The position numbers and the translations under genes are program-made. Below are positions 10,001-17,986 of a DNA stretch of 64,000 bases, piece after piece (positions within the stretch are counted from its first letter, which is position 1; every line of letters starts with the position of its first letter). Origin of the DNA: Pseudomonadota bacterium. Its GTDB lineage: Bacteria; Pseudomonadota; Alphaproteobacteria; Rhizobiales; Hyphomicrobiaceae. Under the pieces are notes generated by a model. It made no database searches, was not told where the DNA came from, and worked only from the letters and a program-made list of their open reading frames with translations. The stretch lies in assembly GCA_023410905.1 (NCBI GenBank), contig JAEYPL010000050.1, positions 1 through 64,000 on the forward strand. Reading direction: 5' to 3'.

Positions 10001-10491
10001 AGCGTCAGGGCGAGCGCCATCGCCGTCATGGGCGCGATGGGCGTCGCGATGGCGGTAATCGCCAGCCCAATAGGCCAGAAGCGCCGGCAGCTCCTGCTGC
10101 GGCGCAGGCTGGCGGAGAGACAGCCCCCGCAGATGCCGCGCAGCAGACAGGCGAGCGCCGCGACGGTGGGCGCCGCGATCGCAATCAGCGTGGTGGTCCG
10201 CCCCGTAATCGCGATGGCGAGCGCCGTGAAGGCCGGCCCGACCAAGCGGCACGCGGTCCGCGCGAAGATCGTGATCGCCGTCACGGCGGTGGCAAAGGAC
10301 ATGGCGGCGAAGGCCGACGCGACGACCGGCGTGAGGATCGCCGTCCGCAGCGTGAGGATCGCTCGCAGGGCTACATGCGCTCGGCAGCACCTCCGAAGCG
10401 CGCGACCGTCGATCCGGATTCGCCCTTCGCCGCACTTAGCGCTCTGAAGCAGCAGCTCGAGAAGCGAGGCAACGAGACGGGCTCTTCATGA
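7096..10491 (+). CDS. SUV3-like (MgpS-type) RNA/DNA helicase with long disordered RNA-binding tail
   Basis: A 1131-residue helicase. The ATG at 7096 has AGGAG five bases upstream and begins just before the Walker A motif GPTNTGKTH (near residue 20). Walker B is DEIQ (near residue 97), and SF2 motif VI is QIAGRAGRY. Residues ~40-600 resemble the SUV3 core. After about residue 810 comes a ~150-residue alanine/glutamate-rich low-complexity stretch and then ~150 residues rich in Arg, Gly and Asp (RRDGGRRDRNQRGG), typical of RNA-binding tails. Its closest known relatives are alphaproteobacterial helicases linked to RNA or ribosome processes. The last four bases overlap the S4 gene (ATGA). Confidence 0.88.
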   Translation: MPFETRIRNVTAVLGPTNTGKTHLAIERMLGHESGMIGLPLRLLAREVYDRIVARVGPGNVALITGEEKIKPERPRYWVSTVEAMPRDVDVDFLAIDEIQLASDPDRGHVFTDRLLHSRGRSETLLLGAGTMRDAISDLIPGANFISRPRLSKLTYAGQKKLTRLPKRTAIVAFSAAEVYTIAELIRRQIGGAAVVLGALSPRTRNAQVALYQSGDVDYLVATDAIGMGLNLDVDHVAFSATRKFDGQNHRDLTPGELSQIAGRAGRYMNDGTFGVTGDAEPFTADVIDRLETHSFDSVKVLQWRNRDLDLATIERLRDSLREAPSEIRLQRARMADDVLALESVSADADVRAKAQGPAAVGRLWEVCQVPDYRKISSQSHAELIGTLYKFLMSPEERIPTDWFANQVGLNDRTDGDIDTLATRIAHIRTWTFVANRADWLEDPVHWQERTRAIEDSLSDALHEQLTQRFIDKRTSALMKGLRDKDEMNADIAADGAIVVENHYVGRLKGFRFSPDANAEAQGIHGKAARNAAAHVLVKEFAMRARRVASARTDAFKLTRNGRVLWRDEEIARLEPGEDPLKPQVVLLADDNLSGPDKERVQSRLDAWIGEIINERLKPLIELSSAEDLSGMARGIAFRLKEGLGILERQAVADDIRALDQAARGQLRKYGVRFGAFNIYLPLLLKPAAGELRLVLWALKHAGEHNLSLDALPEPPKAGRTSIPADPALPGAFYRATGYHLCGQRAVRTDILERLADQIRPLIAWKPGSGGGTRPKGATGDGGFVVVPEMLSILGCSAEELGGVLRTLGFHVDRRPAPKSMIDPAPITPVAQAATTPAADAETSTTEESAAASVELAADAIEAAATTPTEAEAEAAAVEPTEAAPATPEPAVVVEAEAAVAVAEASDSVEPTIAETAPEASAPEGAEAVSASEPAGEVAAAPAEEILIEIWRPRRRHRGENRAVDGRQERQGERHRRHGRDGRRDGGNRQPNRPEAPAAPAAAQAGGETAPADAAQQTGERRDGGRRDRNQRGGPPRNRDGERREGRPDQAARGPREDRDRRHGGGKGHGGEGRRDDRREDRRPQREDRSQGYMRSAAPPKRATVDPDSPFAALSALKQQLEKRGNETGSS

Positions 10492-10910
10492 CGCCAGACC
10501 ACGGCCAAGGCACCGAGGCGGACAGAGCCCCTGCAGAAGGCGGCCAGCTTCGTCTCGACAAGTGGCTGTGGTTCGCGCGTGTGGTCAAGTCGCGCACGCT
10601 TGCTGCTGGCTTGGTCGAGGAAGGCAAGGTACGCCTCAACCGCGAGCGCACGACCAAGCCGAGCCAGATGGTTCGCATCGGCGATGTGCTCACCATCGCA
10701 GTTGGCCCGCGCATCAGGGTGCTCGAGGTGGTGGCGATCGGCAGCCGGCGCGGCCCAGCCGCCGAGGCCCAGGCCCTCTATGTCGATCGTTCGCCGCCGC
10801 CGCCGAGCACGGCGCCCATCCAGCCGGCTCGTGCAGAGAGACCGAGCGGCTCGGGCCGGCCGACCAAGCGCGACCGCCGTCTGATCGACCGCCTCACGGA
10901 TCTGGACTGA
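10488..10910 (+). CDS. S4-domain RNA-binding protein (Hsp15-like)
   Basis: A 140-residue basic protein with an S4 RNA-binding domain at residues ~20-85 (LRLDKWLWFARVVKSRTLA, VRLNRERTTKPSQMVRIGD) followed by a proline-rich linker and a basic C-terminus. This is the Hsp15/HslR type, which in E. coli binds 50S subunits carrying nascent chains. It overlaps the helicase stop in an ATGA arrangement, so translational coupling is likely and the pair may act on the same ribosomal RNA substrates. Confidence 0.87.
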   Translation: MTPDHGQGTEADRAPAEGGQLRLDKWLWFARVVKSRTLAAGLVEEGKVRLNRERTTKPSQMVRIGDVLTIAVGPRIRVLEVVAIGSRRGPAAEAQALYVDRSPPPPSTAPIQPARAERPSGSGRPTKRDRRLIDRLTDLD

Positions 10911-11040
10911 CCACCTATTTGATAGCGATCAAGGCGCGCTCGCACCGTGCGAGCCATGTAGTCTGCAGCAACTATGATGCTGCGGGCGGCATGGCACCAT
11001 GCCCTCAGATCTGTTGAGCACCAACGCGAGGGCCACTCAT

Positions 11041-11478
11041 ATGTACAAGAACATCCTGATCGCGACCGACGGCTCTGAGCTTGCCGATAAGGGCGTGACG
11101 CACGGGCTGGCACTAGCAAAAGCTACCGGCGCCAAGGTGATCGTGGTCACCGTTTCCGATCCCTGGACGGCATTCGTCACCGGCGAGATCGGCGCCTCCT
11201 TCCCCATCGACGAGTACGAGCGGGCCTGCGAGGTGAATGCTTCGGCGATCCTTTCGGCCGTGGAGAAGCGGGCGGAGGCGGCAGGCGTCACCTGCCAGAA
11301 GCGCTACGTGAAAGATCAGTTCCCCGCCGAAGGCATCTTGGAGACGGCCAAGGATGACGGCGCCGACCTGATTGTCATGGCCTCGCACGGCCGCAGTGGC
11401 GTACAGCGCCTTCTGCTCGGCAGCCAGGCCAACACGGTCGTGACGCACAGCAAGGTCCCCGTCCTGGTCTGCCGCTGA
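11041..11478 (+). CDS. Universal stress protein (UspA family)
   Basis: A 145-residue single-domain Usp beginning MYKNILIATDGSELADKG and ending with the nucleotide-binding signature MASHGRSGVQRLLLGSQANTVVTHSKVPVLV (G-2x-G-9x-G-S/T pattern). It should bind ATP and form a dimer in the cytoplasm. The ATG at 11041 has GAGGG eight bases upstream; an earlier ATG at 10999 adds 14 residues with no ribosome site. A monocistronic stress gene by spacing. Confidence 0.9.
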   Translation: MYKNILIATDGSELADKGVTHGLALAKATGAKVIVVTVSDPWTAFVTGEIGASFPIDEYERACEVNASAILSAVEKRAEAAGVTCQKRYVKDQFPAEGILETAKDDGADLIVMASHGRSGVQRLLLGSQANTVVTHSKVPVLVCR

Positions 11479-11615
11479 GCGCGGCGTCCTCTCCCTCAAC
11501 CGACACGAGCGCGGGCCTGGCTTGGGCCCTGCGCTGCCTTGCTGCTTGCGGTCCAGCGCAGAAGCAGGCTAGGAGCCTCGGGCCGGACGCAGATCCGGGT
11601 GAGAGAGGTATACAC

Positions 11616-11942
11616 ATGAACCCCTGGCTGCTGCTCGGCGCGTGCATTCTCGCGGAGGTGACTGCTACGCTGTTGCTCAACAAGTCTCAGGGCTTCGAGA
11701 AGCCCCTCTACGGCTTCGCGTCGCTGGCGATCTTCGGCGGTTGCTTCGTCGGGTTATCGATCGTGCTGACGCGCATTCCTGTCGGCGTCACCTATGCCAT
11801 CTGGGCAGGGTCCGGCATCGCGCTCATTGCCCTCGCGGGCTGGTTAATTCTGCGCCAGACGCTCTCGCCGATACAACTGCTCTTCATCGCCATGATTGCC
11901 GTCGGTGCCGTCGGCCTGAAGCTCTCGACGCAGACGACGTAG
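11616..11942 (+). CDS. SMR family multidrug efflux protein (EmrE/QacE-like)
   Basis: A 108-residue four-helix membrane protein. Helix 1 holds the essential glutamate in LGACILAEVTATLLLNKS (Glu14 in EmrE), and helix 3 has the SMR signature GVTYAIWAGSGIALIAL. It is expected to export cationic compounds in exchange for protons as a dual-topology dimer. The start has AGAGAGG upstream. It is the last gene before tRNA-Gln. Confidence 0.92.
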   Translation: MNPWLLLGACILAEVTATLLLNKSQGFEKPLYGFASLAIFGGCFVGLSIVLTRIPVGVTYAIWAGSGIALIALAGWLILRQTLSPIQLLFIAMIAVGAVGLKLSTQTT

Positions 11943-11958
11943 GGCGTGCACACGTCAG

Positions 11959-12033
11959 TGGCTGGGGCGGGAGGGTTCGAACCTCCGCATGGCGGAATCA
12001 AAATCCGCTGCCTTACCACTTGGCTACGCCCCA
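11959..12033 (-). tRNA. tRNA-Gln (anticodon UUG)
   Basis: On the minus strand the cloverleaf reads TGGGGCG (acceptor 5'), D arm AGCCAAGTGGTAAGGC, anticodon loop TTTTGAT giving UUG, T arm GGTTCGAACC, and acceptor 3' CGCCCCA, then discriminator G and an encoded CCA at 11961-11959. It is complete and marks the end of the housekeeping block; the polysaccharide genes begin after it. Confidence 0.95.
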
Positions 12034-12492
12034 TCATGCCGATGCTGACGGATTGGAAACCCAACGACTTGCCGAGATCCGAAAACGTCCATCGCTCGGA
12101 GTTTGCCTAGATGATAGACACGGCTCAGCTGATGGACGACGTGCTGATAGCACCGATCCGTCCAGCCCTTCAAGATCCATGTCGATCCTTAGCGGGAGTG
12201 CCGCACGCGTGCTTATAGACGCTGCTCAATTCATGGGCTCGTTTGCCCTAATGAGAAGCTGGACGTTCGGCCAACTACGAGCCCTCGTTAGCGACGTGAT
12301 CCGCGGTAAACGGCCATCCTCGGTTACCAGAACAATTAACGCTTCTGGTAGGTGCGCCGACAACCGGATAATCTTCTTTCATCATGCGCCCAGCGGTTCA
12401 GCAGCATAAGCTTGCCACCCAAGCGCCTGTCGATCTTGGCGCAGCACTTGCATAAGTGCGAGCGAGCGATTCGCCTTTCCGGTGCAGACGTA
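12034..12492. other. Intergenic region between tRNA-Gln and fkbH-like gene
   Basis: About 460 bases without a convincing gene. A GTG at 12352 would extend the FkbH-like protein by 47 residues, but that extension has no family resemblance. No integrase remnant or clear direct repeat of the tRNA 3' end was found. The promoter of the acyl module is expected here; no strong -35/-10 pair was recognised by eye. Confidence 0.5.
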
Positions 12493-14391
12493 ATGTTTAC
12501 AAACGATTTTCATTGGTTGCCGGAGCACCCAGACTGGTCGACTGCCTTGCGGTCGGCAGCTGTCTCGTCCTGGGCCGATCTGCAGGCCCTGGCGAACACG
12601 CGTCTCGATTTCCTTCGAACCAACCGGCTGGACACTGTCTCGCAGCGGCTCTTTGGCTCTGAGCCGCCAAGCGAGCTCGGCACCAAGCCGATACGCCTTG
12701 CAGTGCTGAGCGGATCGACAGCAGATCACCTGCTGCCCGGTCTCCGGGTCGGGGCGATGCGCCGCGGCCTGCATCTCAGCACCTACGTCGGTAACTATGG
12801 TCAGTACTTCCAGGAGTTGAGCCATCGGAGTTCGCCTCTGCACGCTTTTCGGCCAACAGCCGCGCTGCTCTCCTTCGACGCAGTAAATGTTCTGGGGCCT
12901 CCGAATGCTGCAGCCGACGCGGATGCTGCACGAGGGATTATCGAGACTGCTATCGATCGTTTGCGCATGATATGGCGTCTCGCCGCGGAGGCTGGAGCAG
13001 GCCAGATAATTCAGCAGACCGTTATGCCGCTGGCACCTGCTCTGATGGGGGGGAACGAGCATAGGTTGGCCGGGTCGCAGCAGCGGATGATCGAGGTATT
13101 GAACACCAGGATCCGCGAGGCGGCAGATGGCGATGGTGTCGATATCCTCGCGCTCGATGATCGCATTAAAGAGGAGGGGGTTTTTGCGTGGCACGATCCT
13201 GTTCTTTGGCATCGTGCCAAGCAGGAAATCTCACCGAGAGCCGCACCGGGGTACGGCGATCTTGTAGGCCGTCTACTCGCTGCTCAGCAGGGGCGATCGG
13301 CAAAATGCCTGGTCCTCGATCTCGACAACACCTTGTGGGGAGGCGTCATCGGCGACGACGGCCTAGATGGCATCGTACTCGGACAGGGCAACTCGCTTGG
13401 TGAAGCGTTCGTTGCCTTTCAAATGTATGCCAAGGAGATGTCGCGCCGCGGTATCATCCTAGCCGTCTGCTCGAAGAATGATGAGGCTAATGCAGTTGCG
13501 CCGTTTGAGCGGCACCCCGACATGGTGTTGAAGCGTGCGGATATCGCTTGCTTCGTCGCCAATTGGCAGGATAAGCCCGCTAACTTGCGTACAATCGCGA
13601 AGACGTTGAATATCGGAGCCGATGCTCTTGTCTTTGCCGATGATAATCCATTCGAGCGTAATCTAGTTCGTCGAGAGCTGCCGATGGTAGCGGTTCCCGA
13701 GATGCCCGAGGATCCGGCATTCTACGCGCGCTGCATCTCGGGTGCCGGATACTTCGAGGCGCTGCGGATCACGAACGAAGATGTCGCGCGGTCCGCTCAA
13801 TATCAGAACAATATCCAACGCGAGCGGCTGCGGTCGGCTTCGACCGATATCACGTCTTATCTCCGTGGTCTCGATATGAAGTTGGAGTGGCGCCGTTTCG
13901 ACAGCATCGGACTGGCGCGCGTCGTCCAACTTATCAACAAGACCAATCAGTTCAACCTCACGACAAAACGCTATTCGCAGAGCGAGGTTGCCGCTCTTAT
14001 GGGCGACCCCAACTCGCTGACGCTTCAGTTGAGGCTGACAGATATATTTGGTGACAACGGCATGATCGGCGTCGTAATCGGCCGATTGGCAGAAAACAAC
14101 CGCGAGGACATGCAGATAGAAACATGGCTCATGAGCTGCCGTGTCCTCGGACGGCAGGTTGAGGAGGCAACATTGAACCTCGTGGCTGTCGAAGCCCGGA
14201 GGCTCGGTGCGCTGCAGCTCACTGGCCAATATGTTCCAACTGCGAAGAATGGCATGGTTCGAGATCACTATGAGAAGCTCGGCTTTACCCTCGTCGAGGG
14301 GGAGGCAGAGGGCGCCACGCGATGGCACTGCTCGTTGAGTGATTTTGCACCCAAGGAAACCTTTATCCAGATGGTGGAAGGCTCATCGTGA
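12493..14391 (+). CDS. FkbH-like HAD-IIIC family protein (acyl/glyceryl-ACP loading)
   Basis: A 632-residue FkbH-family protein. The ATG at 12493 is chosen because FTNDFHWLPEHPDW is the normal beginning of this family. Residues ~270-440 are the HAD phosphatase domain with LDLDNTLWGGVIGDDG (DxDxT) and FADDNPFER; the C-terminal ~180 residues form the GNAT-like part with TNQFNLTTKRYSQ. Known FkbH proteins take 1,3-bisphosphoglycerate and load a glyceryl unit onto an acyl carrier protein. The next gene is an ACP, overlapping the stop (GTGA at 14388), which supports that role; loading chemistry in this particular protein is inferred. Confidence 0.85.
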   Translation: MFTNDFHWLPEHPDWSTALRSAAVSSWADLQALANTRLDFLRTNRLDTVSQRLFGSEPPSELGTKPIRLAVLSGSTADHLLPGLRVGAMRRGLHLSTYVGNYGQYFQELSHRSSPLHAFRPTAALLSFDAVNVLGPPNAAADADAARGIIETAIDRLRMIWRLAAEAGAGQIIQQTVMPLAPALMGGNEHRLAGSQQRMIEVLNTRIREAADGDGVDILALDDRIKEEGVFAWHDPVLWHRAKQEISPRAAPGYGDLVGRLLAAQQGRSAKCLVLDLDNTLWGGVIGDDGLDGIVLGQGNSLGEAFVAFQMYAKEMSRRGIILAVCSKNDEANAVAPFERHPDMVLKRADIACFVANWQDKPANLRTIAKTLNIGADALVFADDNPFERNLVRRELPMVAVPEMPEDPAFYARCISGAGYFEALRITNEDVARSAQYQNNIQRERLRSASTDITSYLRGLDMKLEWRRFDSIGLARVVQLINKTNQFNLTTKRYSQSEVAALMGDPNSLTLQLRLTDIFGDNGMIGVVIGRLAENNREDMQIETWLMSCRVLGRQVEEATLNLVAVEARRLGALQLTGQYVPTAKNGMVRDHYEKLGFTLVEGEAEGATRWHCSLSDFAPKETFIQMVEGSS

Positions 14392-14645
14392 CCGAAGCAG
14401 AGATTCTCTCAGGACTGACGTCGATCTTTCATGAAGTCTTCGATGACGACAGCATCGAACTGACTAAGGATACAACTGCCGACGACGTCGATCGATGGGA
14501 CTCGTTCAACCATATCAACATTCTCGTGGCCGCCGAGGCGAAGTTCGGGGTTAAATTCAACACCGCCGAAATCGAAGGTCTGAAGGATGTTGGTGAGTTC
14601 GTTCGCCTCATCGCGACGAAGTCTACGAAGGGCGGGGCTGCCTAG
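14388..14645 (+). CDS. Acyl carrier protein
   Basis: An 85-residue ACP starting at a GTG that overlaps the FkbH stop. The phosphopantetheine attachment serine is in WDSFNHINI (serine near residue 36), preceded by the acidic helix ELTKDTTADDVDRW. It should carry the acyl unit made by FkbH or the MaoC-SDR protein. It is a stand-alone ACP dedicated to this operon, not the fatty-acid acpP, whose usual DSL motif and neighbours differ. Confidence 0.92.
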   Translation: MTEAEILSGLTSIFHEVFDDDSIELTKDTTADDVDRWDSFNHINILVAAEAKFGVKFNTAEIEGLKDVGEFVRLIATKSTKGGAA

Positions 14646-14668
14646 ATCTCGAACCGTATTGGCTGAGT

Positions 14669-16249
14669 ATGCTCTTCAATTCGTTTGCCTTCGTCTTCGC
14701 GTTCCTACCGATATCTCTTTTCGGTTATTTTTATTTGGGCAAGATCAGCAATCGCCTCGCGGCGGGCTGGCTCGTTCTCATGTCGTTTGTTTTCTACGGG
14801 TGGTGGAATCCGCTATTCGTAACGCTTCTCGCGGGGTCGATCCTATTCAATTATTGCTTTGGCCTATTTCTCCAGGTCTCCGATAAGGACGAGCGCGCCC
14901 AGACTGCCATTCTGGCCGTTGCGATCAGCGCAAACTTGCTTTTGCTATTTTATTACAAGTACGTCGGTTTTGTTATCCTCAATCTGAGTCGAATTGGAAT
15001 TTATGTCGATTTTGACGCCGGCGGAATTCTATTGCCGCTCGGCATATCATTCTTCACCTTCACGCAGATTGGCTATCTTATCGATTGTAAGACGGGCATT
15101 GCGAGAGACAGACGCCTACTAGACTATGCGCTATTTGTCACATTCTTTCCGCACCTCATTGCGGGCCCGATTTTGCATCATCGTGAGATGATGCCGCAGT
15201 TCGAGGATCCGGAGACTTATAAGCTCAAGGCGGAGAATATTGCGGTTGGCCTCGGCATCTTCATCATCGGGCTGGCCAAGAAGGTACTGATCGCCGATCA
15301 ACTAGCGCCCGCAACCGGCGTCGGCTTTACGCACGGCACATCAATCGGCTTGATTCCGGCATGGACAGCCGCGCTGTCTTATTCAATACAGCTCTACTTC
15401 GATTTCTCCGGTTATACGGACATGGCGATTGGACAAGCGCGGATGTTCGGCATCCGCTTTCCCGCCAACTTCAATTCGCCCTACAAGGCGACGAGCATCA
15501 TTGCATTCTGGCAACGTTGGCACATGACGCTGACGCGGTATCTAACCCTGTATCTGTACAATCCGCTTGCTCTTTGGGTCACGCGCCGACGCGTTGCGCA
15601 AGGAAAGCCTGTTGGCGGTAAGGGTGCTGCCACCATCGAAGGTTTTCTTATGCTGGTCGGTTTCCCGACAGCAACGACCATGTTCATCGCGGGGATCTGG
15701 CATGGCGCCGGCTGGACTTTCGTCATGTACGGGATACTGCACGGTTTATATCTTTGCGTAAATCACGCATGGCGCATCTTTGGCCCGAAAATCGACAAGA
15801 AGAAGTATAGCCGAAGCACCGCTCTGATTGGGGTCGTTACCAGCTGCGCCATTACATACATCGCGGTTGTGATATCTCAGGTATTCTTCCGCGCGCCGTA
15901 CATGGAGACAGCTATTGGGCTTCTCGGGGGAATGATCGGACTGCGAGGGATGATGTTCGGCAACATTCCCCTGGACCATCCCATACTCATCCAGAGTATA
16001 TCTTCCGGGCTTCTTGCCCCGTCGACGATAGTGCTGCTTCTGACGAGCATGATCATCGCATTCTTCGCGCCCAATTCGGCCGAGCTATTCGGGAAATATG
16101 ATCCGATCATTCCGCGAATTCGAACAAATTTCCCGGAGCGTTTGCAGTGGAGGCCCAATTTGGCCTGGGGACTGTCGGCTGGCGTCGTAGCAGGGTTCTC
16201 GATACTCTATATGAGCGGCGCGACCGAGTTTCTGTACTTCCAGTTCTGA
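14669..16249 (+). CDS. MBOAT family O-acyltransferase (AlgI/PatA/DltB-like)
   Basis: A 526-residue membrane-bound O-acyltransferase with about 11 membrane segments. It has the family features NSFAFVFAFLPISLFGYF at the start, LPLGISFFTFTQIGYLID near residue 130, DFSGYTDMAIGQARMFGI near residue 250, the WQRWHMTLTRYL segment and the active-site histidine in AGIWHGAGWTFVMYG (His near 347). AlgI, PatA and DltB relatives take an acyl group from a cytoplasmic thioester and deliver it to an extracytoplasmic acceptor. The ACP gene ends 23 bases upstream, so the donor here may be acyl-ACP, as in DltB. Confidence 0.92.
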   Translation: MLFNSFAFVFAFLPISLFGYFYLGKISNRLAAGWLVLMSFVFYGWWNPLFVTLLAGSILFNYCFGLFLQVSDKDERAQTAILAVAISANLLLLFYYKYVGFVILNLSRIGIYVDFDAGGILLPLGISFFTFTQIGYLIDCKTGIARDRRLLDYALFVTFFPHLIAGPILHHREMMPQFEDPETYKLKAENIAVGLGIFIIGLAKKVLIADQLAPATGVGFTHGTSIGLIPAWTAALSYSIQLYFDFSGYTDMAIGQARMFGIRFPANFNSPYKATSIIAFWQRWHMTLTRYLTLYLYNPLALWVTRRRVAQGKPVGGKGAATIEGFLMLVGFPTATTMFIAGIWHGAGWTFVMYGILHGLYLCVNHAWRIFGPKIDKKKYSRSTALIGVVTSCAITYIAVVISQVFFRAPYMETAIGLLGGMIGLRGMMFGNIPLDHPILIQSISSGLLAPSTIVLLLTSMIIAFFAPNSAELFGKYDPIIPRIRTNFPERLQWRPNLAWGLSAGVVAGFSILYMSGATEFLYFQF

Positions 16250-16315
16250 CGCTCACTCTCGCTGGCTAATGAGAACTCAGATATTCTCAATTTCCTTTAA
16301 CGCGGAGGTGAGTTC

Positions 16316-17746
16316 ATGACGGGAGACGCGATACCGGCGAGAGTTTTTACGCAAGCCGATCAGCTGGCATTCGCGCATCTATCGGGTGACCACAATCCTA
16401 TCCATGTCGATGAGCAAGCTGCGCGACGCACACAAGCGGGTGCGCCAGTCGTGCATGGAGTGCATGCGGCACTCTGGGCGCTCGAGCAGCTTGCGGCGAT
16501 GGGCCATCCTATTGAAGGGGCGACATCGATCAGGGTGCAGTTTCCCAAGTTTCTTTATTTGGACATTGACGTTCAACTTCGCCTCGCACGCTCTAGCGAG
16601 AAGGCTATTAAGGTTCAGCTTGTATCAGGCGGCGTCATCACAACAATTCTAGACGTAAAGTTCGGACCGCAGCTTGCTGGGCGCGCGAGTGCTCTCGCCA
16701 ATGTGCCGGATGCAGAGACAGTTGATCAACCGCGCAGGCTTTCGTTCTCAGCAATTACGAAAGGTGAGGGCTGGCTTTCGTGTGGCAATGACGTGGACGT
16801 AGCGGCGCGCTTTCCAGAATTGTCCCGTAGCTTGGGAGCAGAGCGGGTTCGTGGCATGGTTCTGCTTTCAAATCTCGTTGGTATGATCTGTCCGGGGCTG
16901 CACTCCGTGTTTTCAGGCTATGCAATCGACATTCTGGGCGATGGCGATCATCCAAATGGCCTGCATTGGCGGACATCGCGCGCAGATGATCGCTTCCATC
17001 TAATAACTATGGACATTCAGGGCTTGGGCATTGCAGGGCAGGTTCAGGCATTCATGCGCGCGGAACCAGTTGAGGCCCCGTCCGTGTCGGCCCTCCAAGG
17101 TACCGTCGATGCGTATGAGTTCTCGACACGTACAGCGCTCGTAGTGGGCGGGTCGCGTGGACTGGGGGCGGTAACAGCCAAGTTGTTGGCCGCAGGAGGT
17201 GCTCGGGTAATCATTACGTACGTCGTGGGGCGCTCTGATGCTGAGGCGCTGGTAAAGGATATTCAGGCAGCCTATGGCGCGGACGCGGCAGCCGCGATCC
17301 GCTTCGATGTTCTTGATGAAATCAACGCGCAGTTCGACTGCCTGCCGCGGACAATCACGCATCTGTATTATTTTGCTACGCCGCGAATCGCGCATCAGAG
17401 TGTGCAAACCTATTCGTCACGCCGGTTCGATGTCCTGGCAGCCGTCTATGTCAATGGCTTTGAGAAGTTCGTGAGCTGGGCCATGGGGCATCTGCTCGAG
17501 AGGCCGAGATCAATCTTCTACCCCTCAAGTGTATTCATCGAAGCGCGCCCGAAAGGCATGGTTGAGTATGCGATGGCAAAGGTTGCGGGCGAGGTCCTTG
17601 CCGCGGAGCTGGCGTCCGCGACGCGCGTGCCCATACTTACTCCGCGCATCCCACGCGTGCTGACCGACCAGACGGCAACAATGGTGCCCTTTCAATCGGA
17701 CGATCCGGTCGCCGTTATGCTACCTCTTTTACGAGCCGAGCCGTGA
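16316..17746 (+). CDS. MaoC-like hydratase / short-chain dehydrogenase fusion
   Basis: A 476-residue two-domain protein with a strong ribosome site (GGAGGTG). Residues 1-~135 form an R-hydratase hot-dog with the complete motif LSGDHNPIHVDEQAA; residues ~140-260 look like a second, degenerate hot-dog half; residues ~268-476 form an SDR domain with GGSRGLG, an active-site serine in YPSSVF and YAMAK (YxxxK). The usual NAG stretch is replaced by FATPR. The protein could interconvert beta-keto, beta-hydroxy and enoyl groups on CoA or ACP. In this operon it may prepare the acyl group, for example a 3-hydroxyacyl unit, for the MBOAT enzyme. Confidence 0.83.
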   Translation: MTGDAIPARVFTQADQLAFAHLSGDHNPIHVDEQAARRTQAGAPVVHGVHAALWALEQLAAMGHPIEGATSIRVQFPKFLYLDIDVQLRLARSSEKAIKVQLVSGGVITTILDVKFGPQLAGRASALANVPDAETVDQPRRLSFSAITKGEGWLSCGNDVDVAARFPELSRSLGAERVRGMVLLSNLVGMICPGLHSVFSGYAIDILGDGDHPNGLHWRTSRADDRFHLITMDIQGLGIAGQVQAFMRAEPVEAPSVSALQGTVDAYEFSTRTALVVGGSRGLGAVTAKLLAAGGARVIITYVVGRSDAEALVKDIQAAYGADAAAAIRFDVLDEINAQFDCLPRTITHLYYFATPRIAHQSVQTYSSRRFDVLAAVYVNGFEKFVSWAMGHLLERPRSIFYPSSVFIEARPKGMVEYAMAKVAGEVLAAELASATRVPILTPRIPRVLTDQTATMVPFQSDDPVAVMLPLLRAEP

Positions 17747-17986
17747 GGACGATTGTTACGGGTAATCCTGCGGTTCGCTCACATTGATGGGTGCCTATTG
17801 ATTAAGAGTGATGTATGATGCAATACGCAATCTCTTCAGCCGCGTACCCTTGCCAGCATGGGCATGCTTGTGCGTGCCTCGCGGCAGGGCTGAGGCATTG
17901 GCAGCCACTGGCTCTGGCTCATGGGGACGGCCTTAAACTTGCACGCGCGCATGTGATCGAGAGCGGCAATTTTCGGGACGCGTGTC

